This document shows, one piece after another, positions 36,681-46,519 of a stretch of DNA of 64,000 nucleotides. Each line of letters starts with the position of its first letter. The stretch's first letter is position 1. The position numbers and the translations under genes are program-made. The notes beneath the pieces are model-generated. The model did no database searches. It was not told where the DNA came from and worked only from the letters and a program-made list of their open reading frames with translations. Origin of the DNA: Mesorhizobium australicum (GTDB lineage Bacteria; Pseudomonadota; Alphaproteobacteria; Rhizobiales; Rhizobiaceae); the NCBI RefSeq assembly GCF_900177325.1, contig NZ_FXBL01000004.1, forward strand, positions 3,720,001 to 3,784,000, written 5' to 3'.

Positions 36681-37703
36681 CTATTCCCGCTCGGACGCGC
36701 TCACTGTCTCCATCGGCGCGGTAAGCGTCCACGTCACCGTGCCGCCTTCCCGCTTCATCGTCGCATGCCCGCCGAGCGACTGCGGCGTCACCCGCTGCAG
36801 CACCACAGTGCCGAAGCCCTTGCGCGCCGGATCGGAGCGCCGTTCGCCCGGCGGCGGCGGAAAAGTCTCGTTCCATGTCAGCTGCAGGTCGCTGAGGCCG
36901 TCCTCGCGCGCCACGATCTGCCACGTCACCTCAAGCCGCCCCGCGTCGGACGACAGCGCGCCGTATTTGGCCGAGTTGGTACCGAGTTCGTGGAAGGCCA
37001 TGCCGAGATTCTGCACCGCATTGGAGCTCAATCTGAGCGCCGGCCCGTCGATCCTGGTCTGGTTCTCGCGGCCGAACGGTTTCAAATGCTCCTCGACGAG
37101 TTCGGCGAGGGACGCCCCCACCCAATCCGAGTTGACCAGAAGATCGTGCGAGCGCGACAACGCCATGATTCGGTCGCGAACCCGCTGCTCGAACTCCCGC
37201 GGATCGGTGGTGCGGCGCCCGGTCTCGCGCACCATCGACAGGATGACGGCGAACTGGTTCTTCACCCGGTGGTTCACCTCGCGCATCAGCAGGCGGATGC
37301 GCCGCTCGCTTTCCTTGGTCGCGGTGATGTCGCGCGCGATCTTCGAAGCTCCGACGATTCGCCCGGACGGATTGCGGATCGGCGAGACGGTCAGCGAGAC
37401 CGGCACCATCGAGCCGTCCTTGCGCTTGCGGATCGTCTCGAAGCTCGGCATCGGCTCGCCGCGCCGGATACGGGCGATGATTTCGACTTCCTCCTGCCGG
37501 CGGTCGTCGGGGATGAGCATCAGTATCGAGCGGCCGATCGCCTCCTCCGCCGTGTAGCCGAACAGCCGCTCTGCTGCCCTATTCCAGCTCGTGATGATGC
37601 TGTTCAGATCCTTGCTGACGATGGCGTCGAAAGACGAGTCCACGATCGCCGCAAGGTGGGCGTCGGCCGTCGCAGAAGCTGAAAGATCGTCGTCGTTGGT
37701 CAT
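36681..37703 (-). CDS. PAS-domain sensor histidine kinase, HWE family
   Basis: A 340-residue soluble kinase. Residues ~15-135 are a PAS domain (IVDSSFDAIVSKDLNSIITS; FGYTAEEAIGRSILMLIPDD; then SLTVSPIRNPSGRIVGASKI). The kinase core is of the HWE type: phospho-acceptor His in LLMREVNHRVKNQFAVILSM, NLGMAFHELGTNSAKYGALS as N-box, a Trp-Asn-Glu block in LTWNETFPPP and GFGTVVLQRVTPQSLGG. HWE kinases are typical of rhizobia and act in general stress or light/redox sensing. No response-regulator gene is adjacent, so its partner is elsewhere. No transmembrane helix is present. Confidence 0.9.
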   Translation of the reverse strand: MTNDDDLSASATADAHLAAIVDSSFDAIVSKDLNSIITSWNRAAERLFGYTAEEAIGRSILMLIPDDRRQEEVEIIARIRRGEPMPSFETIRKRKDGSMVPVSLTVSPIRNPSGRIVGASKIARDITATKESERRIRLLMREVNHRVKNQFAVILSMVRETGRRTTDPREFEQRVRDRIMALSRSHDLLVNSDWVGASLAELVEEHLKPFGRENQTRIDGPALRLSSNAVQNLGMAFHELGTNSAKYGALSSDAGRLEVTWQIVAREDGLSDLQLTWNETFPPPPGERRSDPARKGFGTVVLQRVTPQSLGGHATMKREGGTVTWTLTAPMETVSASERE

Positions 37704-37773
37704 GCCCGCTGGTTAGCCCCTGCCGAATCCGGCGGCAACTAAATATGACATGTGCCGAAGACGCCAGTCAGCG

Positions 37774-38838
<1,065 letters not shown>

Positions 38839-38846
38839 GGGCTCTC

Positions 38847-39695
38847 CTATTTCTCGGTCTCGACGAGGCCCTTCACGAACCAGCGCTGCATCAGGACGAC
38901 GACCAGGATCGGCGGCAGGATGGCGAGCACGCAGGTCACCATCACGAGGTGCCACTCGGTATCAGCGTCGGCGAAGGAGATCATCTTTCGCAGCGCGATG
39001 ACGATCGTATTCATCTGGTTGTCGTTGGTGACGAGCAGCGGCCACAGATACTGCGTCCAGCCATAGATGAAGAGGATGACGAACAGCGCGGCGATATTGG
39101 TCCGGCTGAGCGGCAGCAGGATGTCCTTGAAGAACCGCCACGGCCCCGCCCCGTCGACCCGCGCGGCCTCGACCAGTTCGCCCGGAATGGTCAGGAAGAA
39201 CTGCCGGAACAGCAGTGTCGCCGTGGCCGATGCCATCAGCGGCAGGGTGAGGCCCGTATAGGTGTCGATCAGGCCGAGATCGACCATCACCTTGTAGGTC
39301 GGCAGGATGCGCACCTCGACCGGCAGCATCAGCGTGACGAAGATCAGCCAGAACGCCGTCATCCGGAACGGGAAGTTGAAGAACACGATCGCATAGGCCG
39401 ACAGGATCGAGATGAAGATCTTGCCGATGGCGATCGCCAGCGCGACGACGGTGGTGTTGAACAGAAGCGTTCCGACCGGCACTCCGCCGATGCGCCCGAC
39501 GCCGCCGAACAGTGCTTCCGCGTAGTTCCGGAAGAATTCGGCGCCCGGTAGCAACGGCAATGGCGGCCTGAGGATGGTCTGCAGCGTGTGGGTCGAGGCG
39601 ACGAAAGTGTAGTAGATCGGGAATGCCACGACGACGATGCCGAGGATCAGCACCAGATGCGCGATGGCGCGGCGGATGGGCGCGTTCTCGATCAT
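38847..39695 (-). CDS. ugpE: sn-Glycerol-3-phosphate ABC transporter permease
   Basis: A 282-residue inner-membrane permease with six predicted helices. The conserved EAA loop, which contacts the ATPase, is [20 protein letters not shown] followed by [16 protein letters not shown]. The start and end ([36 protein letters not shown]) agree with rhizobial UgpE. Its start codon overlaps the ugpA stop by four bases (ATGA), so the two permeases are coupled in translation. Confidence 0.93.
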   Translation of the reverse strand: MIENAPIRRAIAHLVLILGIVVVAFPIYYTFVASTHTLQTILRPPLPLLPGAEFFRNYAEALFGGVGRIGGVPVGTLLFNTTVVALAIAIGKIFISILSAYAIVFFNFPFRMTAFWLIFVTLMLPVEVRILPTYKVMVDLGLIDTYTGLTLPLMASATATLLFRQFFLTIPGELVEAARVDGAGPWRFFKDILLPLSRTNIAALFVILFIYGWTQYLWPLLVTNDNQMNTIVIALRKMISFADADTEWHLVMVTCVLAILPPILVVVLMQRWFVKGLVETEK

Positions 39696-40576
39696 CCGTA
39701 GTGCACCTTGCGCTCGACATAGCGGAACTGAAACGCCGTCAGCGCGATGACGATGATCATCAGGATCACCGACTGGGCAGCGCTGTCGCCGAGGATCAGA
39801 TTGACGAAACCGTCATTGTAAACCTTGTAGACCAGCGTCTCGGTCGCCTTGCCCGGCCCGCCGCCGGTGACCGCGTGCACGATGCCGAACGTGTCGAAGA
39901 AGGCGTAGACCGTGTTGATGACGAGCAGGAAGAAGGTGGTCGGCGCAAGCAGCGGAAAGACGATCGTCCAGAACCGCCGCGTCGGCCCCGCCCCGTCGAT
40001 CGCCGCCGCCTCGATCAACGATTTCGGGATCGCCTGCAGCCCGGCGACGAAGAACAGGAAATTGTAGCTGATCTGCTTCCAGGCCGCCGCAGAGATGAGC
40101 AGCGTCATCGCCTGCGGCCCGTTGAGCAGCGGGTCCCAGTTGTAGCCCGCCCCGCGCAGCATGTAGGCGAAGCTGCCCATGGTCGGGTTGAACATGAACA
40201 GCCACAGCATGCCGGCGATCGCCGGCGCCACCGCATAGGGCCAGATCAGCAGCGTCCGGTAGACGCCCCTGCCCCGCACCACGCGATCGGCCATCACGGC
40301 CAACACCAGCGCCACCGCCATCGAGATGACCGCGGTCGCGATTGAGAAGACGGCCGTGACCTGCACCGAATTGATATAGTTCGGGTCCTTGAGGACACGC
40401 GCGAAATTCTGGAACCAGACGAACTTCGTCGACAGGCCGAACGGGTCCTCGCGCAGCATCGACTGGTAGAGAGCCTGGCTCGCCGGCCAGTAGAAGAAGA
40501 TGAGCGTGATCGCGAGCTGCGGCGCGAGCAGCAGATAGGGAAGGATCTTGTTCGGGAAGGTGACGCGCGAGGACAA
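39692..40576 (-). CDS. ugpA: sn-Glycerol-3-phosphate ABC transporter permease
   Basis: A permease of about 294 residues. After the short start comes [20 protein letters not shown], the typical UgpA beginning; the EAA loop is [20 protein letters not shown] and the end is [17 protein letters not shown]. The open frame extends to 40690 with residues unlike the family, so a TTG at 40576 is preferred, giving [14 protein letters not shown]; no better start is visible. Its 3' end overlaps ugpE by four bases. The 64-base gap to ugpB shows no strong terminator. Confidence 0.88.
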   Translation of the reverse strand: MSSRVTFPNKILPYLLLAPQLAITLIFFYWPASQALYQSMLREDPFGLSTKFVWFQNFARVLKDPNYINSVQVTAVFSIATAVISMAVALVLAVMADRVVRGRGVYRTLLIWPYAVAPAIAGMLWLFMFNPTMGSFAYMLRGAGYNWDPLLNGPQAMTLLISAAAWKQISYNFLFFVAGLQAIPKSLIEAAAIDGAGPTRRFWTIVFPLLAPTTFFLLVINTVYAFFDTFGIVHAVTGGGPGKATETLVYKVYNDGFVNLILGDSAAQSVILMIIVIALTAFQFRYVERKVHYG

Positions 40577-40640
40577 GGGCGGTTCCAGCGTTCCTGAAGA
40601 TCGGGGCGCCGCTGTGCGCGACGCCCCTTCGTTCCGGCTA

Positions 40641-41957
40641 TCAGTTTCCGATCGCCTGCTGGATCGCCTCGTTGCCGCGCTTGACGGCATTGTCGAGCGC
40701 CTGCTGCGCGGTCTGTTCGCCGGCCAGCATCTTCTCGAACTCCTCGTTCTCGATGTCGCGGACCTGAGGCAGGTTGACGAGGCGCACGCCCTTCGAGTTG
40801 GCGGTCGGGGCCTTGCCCATCATCTGCTGGATCGGGATCTCGCGGCCCGGGTTCTGCTCGTAGAAGCCGGACGACTTCGTGGCTTCATAAGCGGCCATGG
40901 TGACCGGCAGGTAGCCCGACTTCTGATGCAGCCGCGCCTGGATCTCCGTCTGCGACAGGAAGTCGAAGAAGGCGGCCACGCCTTTGTATTCCTCGTCGGA
41001 CTTGCCGGCGAAGACCCACAGCGAAGCGCCGCCGGGGATCGTGTTCTGCGGCGCACCTTCCAGGTCCGGATAGTAGGGCAGCTGGCCGAGGCCGTATTTG
41101 ATACCCGACTTGATCACATCGCCGAGACCGCCGGAGGACTCGGTGAAGATGCCGCATTCCTGCGACAGGAAGAGCTGCTTGGCCTCGGAGGTGCGGCCGC
41201 CGTAGCGGAACACGCCTTCCTTGGCGAGGTCGGCGATGGTCTGGAAGTGCTTGACGAAAGGCTCGGTGTTGAAGGTGAGCTCCACGTCGGTCGAAGCGAG
41301 GCCGTTCTCGTTCGTGCCGTACTGCAGGTTGTTCCAGGCGGTGAAGTTCTCGAGGCCGATCCAGGTCAGCCAGGTTGAGGTGTAGCCGCAGGCCGCAGCG
41401 CCCGAGGTCTTGATCTTGCGCGCCGCCTCGAACACTTCGGGCCAGGTCTTCGGCGGGGTCTCCGGATCGAGGCCGGCCTTCTGGAAGATGTCCTTGTTGT
41501 AGTAGAGGATCGGCGAGGACGAATTGTACGGGAACGACAGCATCGTTCCGTCCGGCTTCGAATAGTAGGCGACGATGCCCGGCAGATACTGGCTCTTGTC
41601 GAAGGCCTTGCCGCCCATCGACAGGATCTCGGCGACCGGCTTCACGGCGCCCTCAGCGGCCATCATCACGCCGGTGCCGACGTCGAAGACCTGGATGATA
41701 TGCGGCGGCTGCTTGGCGCGGAAGGCGGCGATGCCGGCGTTCAGCGTCTCCGGATAGGTACCTTTGAAGACCGGCGTCACCTTGTATTCGGTCTGTTTCT
41801 CGTTGAATTCCTTGGAAAGCGTCTCGACGACTTCATTGTTGGCGCCGGTCATCGCGTGCCACCAGGTGATTTCCGTCACGGCGAAGGCCGAGCCGGACAT
41901 GAGCGGCAGCGCGGCGAGCGCGGTTGCAAGCGAAAGCAGTGTGGGGACTCTCATCAT
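40641..41957 (-). CDS. ugpB: sn-Glycerol-3-phosphate-binding periplasmic protein
   Basis: A 438-residue solute-binding protein of ABC cluster B. A signal peptide covers ~1-26 ([20 protein letters not shown]). Conserved UgpB residues are seen in [60 protein letters not shown] and [20 protein letters not shown]. It captures glycerol-3-phosphate or glycerophosphodiesters for uptake as a phosphorus or carbon source. First gene of the operon; the ribosome site GGGAGA lies upstream of the ATG at 41957. Confidence 0.94.
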   Translation of the reverse strand: MMRVPTLLSLATALAALPLMSGSAFAVTEITWWHAMTGANNEVVETLSKEFNEKQTEYKVTPVFKGTYPETLNAGIAAFRAKQPPHIIQVFDVGTGVMMAAEGAVKPVAEILSMGGKAFDKSQYLPGIVAYYSKPDGTMLSFPYNSSSPILYYNKDIFQKAGLDPETPPKTWPEVFEAARKIKTSGAAACGYTSTWLTWIGLENFTAWNNLQYGTNENGLASTDVELTFNTEPFVKHFQTIADLAKEGVFRYGGRTSEAKQLFLSQECGIFTESSGGLGDVIKSGIKYGLGQLPYYPDLEGAPQNTIPGGASLWVFAGKSDEEYKGVAAFFDFLSQTEIQARLHQKSGYLPVTMAAYEATKSSGFYEQNPGREIPIQQMMGKAPTANSKGVRLVNLPQVRDIENEEFEKMLAGEQTAQQALDNAVKRGNEAIQQAIGN

Positions 41958-41974
41958 TCTCTCCCGTAAGATAG

Positions 41975-42038
41975 CCGGTTGATCACCGGTCGTATTTGGT
42001 CATGCTTTATTACGGGGGGATGACAACATGCACGGCTG
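41975..42038 (-). promoter_or_regulatory. ugp upstream region: dyad and candidate Pho-box-like element
   Basis: CCGGT (41975-41979) and ACCGG (41985-41989) form a small dyad in the leader. Further upstream, reading toward ugpB, CAGCCGTGCATGTTGTCAT (complement of 42020-42038) resembles the PhoB half-site pair CTGTCAT-n4-CTGTCAT with one good half (TTGTCAT) and one poor. Rhizobial ugp operons are known to be phosphate-regulated; the match here is weak. Confidence 0.3.
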
Positions 42039-42095
42039 CGCATGTCTATATCAAAAGTTCGCTCCTCTTTCGCTCCTGCTTCGCCTGCTTTCCAA

Positions 42096-42731
42096 TCAGC
42101 CGCCGAACGCGGAATGCTGTGCCGGCTTCCAATCGAGATCGACATAGCCCGGGGCGGCCTTCACCCGGTCGAGCCAGCGGACGACGCCTGGAAAGCGCGC
42201 CATGTCGTAGCCGGCGATATCGGCGTGCTGCGTATAAGCGAAGAGCGCGATGTCGGCCACGCCGATCTCGTCGCCGACAAGCCATGGCTCGACGGCCAGC
42301 CGGGCCTCCATCACGCCCAGCGCCTTGTGGCCGCCGTCGAGAAGGCTCGCCATCCGCTCCGGCGTCGCCAGCGCGGCGCGCTCCGGATAAAGGACGAGCG
42401 ACCGGCGCACCGCGATCAGCGGTTCGTGGCTGTATTGCTCGAAGAACAGCCATTGATAGACCAGAGCGCGCTCATAAGGATCGAACGGGACGAAGCGCGA
42501 GCCCTCCCCGAGATAGAGCAGGATTGCGTTCGACTCCGCCAGGAACCGCCCGTCCTCCAGCTCCAGCAACGGCACCTTGCCGTTGGCATTCTTGGCGAGG
42601 AAGGCCGGCGAGCGGGTGGTGCCGTCGCGCGAACTGGTCTCCACATGCTCGAAGGGCTGCCCCAGCATCGCCAGCAGGAGCCGCGGCTTGTAGCAGTTGC
42701 CGCTGTCGGCCATTCCGTAAATGCGGATCAT
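42096..42731 (-). CDS. Glutathione S-transferase family protein
   Basis: A 211-residue cytosolic protein with the GST fold. The thioredoxin-like N-terminus reads MIRIYGMADSGNCYKPRLLL (the Ser is the usual glutathione-activating residue position), with KVPLLELEDGRFLAESNAIL and YLGEGSRFVP, the cis-Pro and Glu/Ser glutathione site. The helical C-terminal domain contains EPWLVGDEIGVADIALFAYT, the N-capping box. Substrate unknown. It converges on nothing and stands alone between ugpB and the EAL genes. Confidence 0.9.
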   Translation of the reverse strand: MIRIYGMADSGNCYKPRLLLAMLGQPFEHVETSSRDGTTRSPAFLAKNANGKVPLLELEDGRFLAESNAILLYLGEGSRFVPFDPYERALVYQWLFFEQYSHEPLIAVRRSLVLYPERAALATPERMASLLDGGHKALGVMEARLAVEPWLVGDEIGVADIALFAYTQHADIAGYDMARFPGVVRWLDRVKAAPGYVDLDWKPAQHSAFGG

Positions 42732-42826
42732 CGTCGTTCCCCTTTGCTCTCCCCCGCGACTGTGCCTCGCCGGTCGGCGGCGAACCAGCGAGAAATAATG
42801 AGGAAGAGATCAGCGCCGCTGATGGA

Positions 42827-43678
42827 TCAGCTGGCGGCGTAGAGCGGTACCACGCGATCGCCGAGGCCGGTGAAATGCTCGATCCGCCATGGCCGGTCGT
42901 CGAAGTGCGATCCGGCGAGTTCCGGCTTGCCGAGAAGAAAGCCCTGCAGATAGTCGGCGCCCGTCTCGATACCGGTCACAAGTTGGCCCGGCGTCTCGAG
43001 TCCCTCGAAGATCACCAGCGCTCCGGCCGCCTTGAGGCTGTTCGACAGCCGGGAAAGCAGGTGGAGCGCGGCCGGCTCCTCCATCACGCGGCGCAGGAAG
43101 GCGCCGTCGAACTTGACGAATTCGGGCGCGACGGTCCTGACATGGTCGAGCGTGGCACTGGCCACGCCAAAGCCGTCGATGGCGAGCCGCATGCCGAGGC
43201 GACGGATTTCAGCCGCCAGGCGCACGAATGTGTCGCGGTCCAGCGTGTCGGCCTGCGTTATTTCGCAGACAAGCAGCCCTGAGTCGACGCCGAGGCGGCC
43301 GAGGCGTTCCGCCATCTCGCCGAGCTGAGCGATCGACCGGTCGAGATCGGTGTTCACACGGGGATCGTAGTTGAAGAAAAGTTCGACGCCCGAGGCGCCG
43401 ATGTTCGGATAGTTTTCGAGGTGGAGCGTCTGACAGAGCCATTCGACGTAAAACCTCTCGTCCGGCTCGACCTGTGCCAGGAACTCGACCGCCGGCACGG
43501 CGACGCCCTCTCGGAACACGCGGGCAAATGCCTCGACGGACCGCGCGCGCAGCACGCCGTCGCGGAAACGCCAGACCGGCTGGTAGGCGGACTTGATGTG
43601 GACGTCACGATACCGCGCTGTGCGCAGGCCGATCTCGTCGACCAGGATTTCGTTGTCGAAGATCAGTCGACCGGTCAA
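42827..43678 (-). CDS. EAL-domain protein, probably catalytically degenerate
   Basis: A 283-residue protein made of one EAL (cyclic di-GMP phosphodiesterase) domain. The EAL signature is altered: SVEAFAR in place of E-A-L. The metal site also differs: canonical DDFG reads AIDGFGVASA, losing one Asp. Other elements remain (ELFFNYDP, LLVCEITQAD, FVKFDGAFL, VIFEGLETPGQL, QGFLLGKP). It probably binds but does not cleave cyclic di-GMP, or acts through protein contacts. It is in tandem with the next EAL gene, about 100 bases away and same strand. Confidence 0.82.
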   Translation of the reverse strand: MTGRLIFDNEILVDEIGLRTARYRDVHIKSAYQPVWRFRDGVLRARSVEAFARVFREGVAVPAVEFLAQVEPDERFYVEWLCQTLHLENYPNIGASGVELFFNYDPRVNTDLDRSIAQLGEMAERLGRLGVDSGLLVCEITQADTLDRDTFVRLAAEIRRLGMRLAIDGFGVASATLDHVRTVAPEFVKFDGAFLRRVMEEPAALHLLSRLSNSLKAAGALVIFEGLETPGQLVTGIETGADYLQGFLLGKPELAGSHFDDRPWRIEHFTGLGDRVVPLYAAS

Positions 43679-43782
43679 TTACCCCTCCGCACGCGGCCAC
43701 GACGCCAACCGGCGATTGCCGCGGGCGAATATCCCGACGATTTCTTTGCAAGCCGTGAATTTCGATGTTGCAATCCTCGGTA

Positions 43783-44682
43783 TTAACCAGGAGCGGAACC
43801 TCGACGGCCGAACGATTGTGCCCGCCGTGGCGATGCGGCCGGCGCCGCTGTCGTCGTGCCGGCTTTCTCCTCGCCCCGCTCGGCGGCGACCTCGGGCGAT
43901 GGAAAAGGGAAGACTGTAGGGACGGTCTCGGGATAGGCGATCGCATAGCCCTGCACCATCGACACGCCGCTCTTCTCTGCGAGCTCCAGCTGCCAGCCGT
44001 GCTCGATGCCCTCGAAGACCGTGCGGATGCCCTGGCGCGCAAAGGACTCGACCATACCGGCGAGCAGGGCATAGCCGGGGCCGGAGTTCATCAGCCAGTT
44101 GATCCAGTGGGCATCGAACTTGACGATGTCGGGCCTCAGCCGCTCGATCCGATGGATGTCGGAATCCTCCGCGCCGAAATCGTCGACGGCGATGCTGAAC
44201 CCATGCTTGCGCAGCGCCTCGACGAAAGCGAACAGCGTCGATTGGGAGGCCGTCCGCTGCTCCGTCACCTCGCAGACGATCCTCTCCGGCTCGATCTCCG
44301 CCTCGTGGAGCACGAGCCGCATGTCGCGCAGCGCGGCTTCGGTCAGCTCCCTGTCGCTGAACACCGACGGATCGAAATTGATGAACACTCTCGCCGACGG
44401 ATGCAGGAACTTGCCCGCGTTGAGGAGATGCAGCGTACGCGACAGGGTTTCGACATGCATCCGGTCGATCGGCGGGATCAGACCGAAGAAAACACCGGGA
44501 GAGGCCGCCGTGCCGTTTCTCGACGGCCTCAGCAGTCCCTCGAAGGCAACGGGAACGAGTTTTCCGTTCACGAAGGAAAAGATCGGCTGGAACGCGCTGC
44601 GCAGCACATAGGTGCCCCACACCCCGACATAGCTTCCGTCAGGGTGGGCGGTCACATGGGCGAGGCCGACGCTGCGCGCCAT
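43783..44682 (-). CDS. EAL-domain protein
   Basis: A ~299-residue EAL-domain protein, paralogous to its neighbour. The signature loop reads FEGLLRPSRN (E-G-L), with INFDPSVFSD, ERIVCEVTEQR, the intact Asp pair in IAVDDFGAEDSDIHRIERLR, DIVKFDAHWINW and TVFEGIEHGW. More of the catalytic set is kept than in the neighbour, so phosphodiesterase activity is possible. The C-terminal ~50 residues are a Pro/Ala-rich tail. ATG 44682 is used; a GTG at 44712 would add ten residues. Confidence 0.82.
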   Translation of the reverse strand: MARSVGLAHVTAHPDGSYVGVWGTYVLRSAFQPIFSFVNGKLVPVAFEGLLRPSRNGTAASPGVFFGLIPPIDRMHVETLSRTLHLLNAGKFLHPSARVFINFDPSVFSDRELTEAALRDMRLVLHEAEIEPERIVCEVTEQRTASQSTLFAFVEALRKHGFSIAVDDFGAEDSDIHRIERLRPDIVKFDAHWINWLMNSGPGYALLAGMVESFARQGIRTVFEGIEHGWQLELAEKSGVSMVQGYAIAYPETVPTVFPFPSPEVAAERGEEKAGTTTAAPAASPRRAQSFGRRGSAPG

Positions 44683-44795
44683 GACATGGATCTCTGCAGC
44701 TACTGTCGGCACGCAAGCTAACGATCAAGATTTTACCACTCGTTAACGCGGGCGGGCGGATCGATACTTGCGCCCGCTGCCGTCTTGCGACATGA

Positions 44796-46043
<1,248 letters not shown>

Positions 46044-46192
46044 TCGACGTCCCGGCCGGCGGCGTTCCCGCGCCGCCGGCCCTTCCCGATACCGGTTCGG
46101 GACATCCGGCTGCGACGATGCCGTCATTGACAGGCCGCGAGGCGGCGGCGTATCGCCCCGCCCGCATTTCAGGCATTCCCGGAGAACGCTGG

Positions 46193-46450
46193 ATGACCCT
46201 TCCCGTCGAACTGATCGGCAGCGCGGCCGCGGTGATCACCTCGCTGTGCTGGGTGCCGCAGATGGTGAAGATGTTCCGTGAGCGGCAGACAGCCGGCGTG
46301 TCGCTGATCGCCAACGGCGCCTTCGCTTCCGGCGTGTTCCTCTGGCTGGTCTACGGCATCCTGATCGGCTCCTGGCCGTTGATCGGTGCCAATCTGGTGA
46401 CGCTCGCCTGCGCGTTGAGCATCGTGGCGTTGAAGCTCCGTTACGGTTGA
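46193..46450 (+). CDS. SemiSWEET-type small sugar transporter
   Basis: An 85-residue protein with three hydrophobic helices and a PQ-loop motif, the unit from which SWEET sugar carriers are built. LIGSAAAVITSLCWVPQMVK contains the PQ motif, followed by QTAGVSLIANGAFASGVFLW, LVYGILIGSWPLIGANLVTL and a final helix. It should dimerise in the inner membrane. The start at ATG 46193 has GGAG upstream. Substrate unknown. Confidence 0.85.
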   Translation: MTLPVELIGSAAAVITSLCWVPQMVKMFRERQTAGVSLIANGAFASGVFLWLVYGILIGSWPLIGANLVTLACALSIVALKLRYG

Positions 46451-46454
46451 GGCC

Positions 46455-46469
46455 GCCATCGGATTGCCA
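46455..46469 (+). repeat. 15-base motif upstream of the third caspase-family gene (copy 1)
   Basis: GCCATCGGATTGCCA at 46455-46469 recurs with one mismatch (GCCATCGGAATGCCA) at 49406-49420. Both copies lie about 50-65 bases upstream of a caspase-family start codon. They may be a shared regulatory element or a relic of the tandem duplication. The first pair of caspase genes lacks an obvious copy. Confidence 0.5.
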
Positions 46470-46519
46470 TCAAGACGCAATCATGTAGCTTCCGCTGCGG
46501 AAATACGAACGGGTTGGAG

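Noticed and set aside
36418..37682. Long plus-strand frames opposite the HWE kinase
   Set aside because: Arg/Ser/Pro-rich shadows without ribosome sites or motifs.
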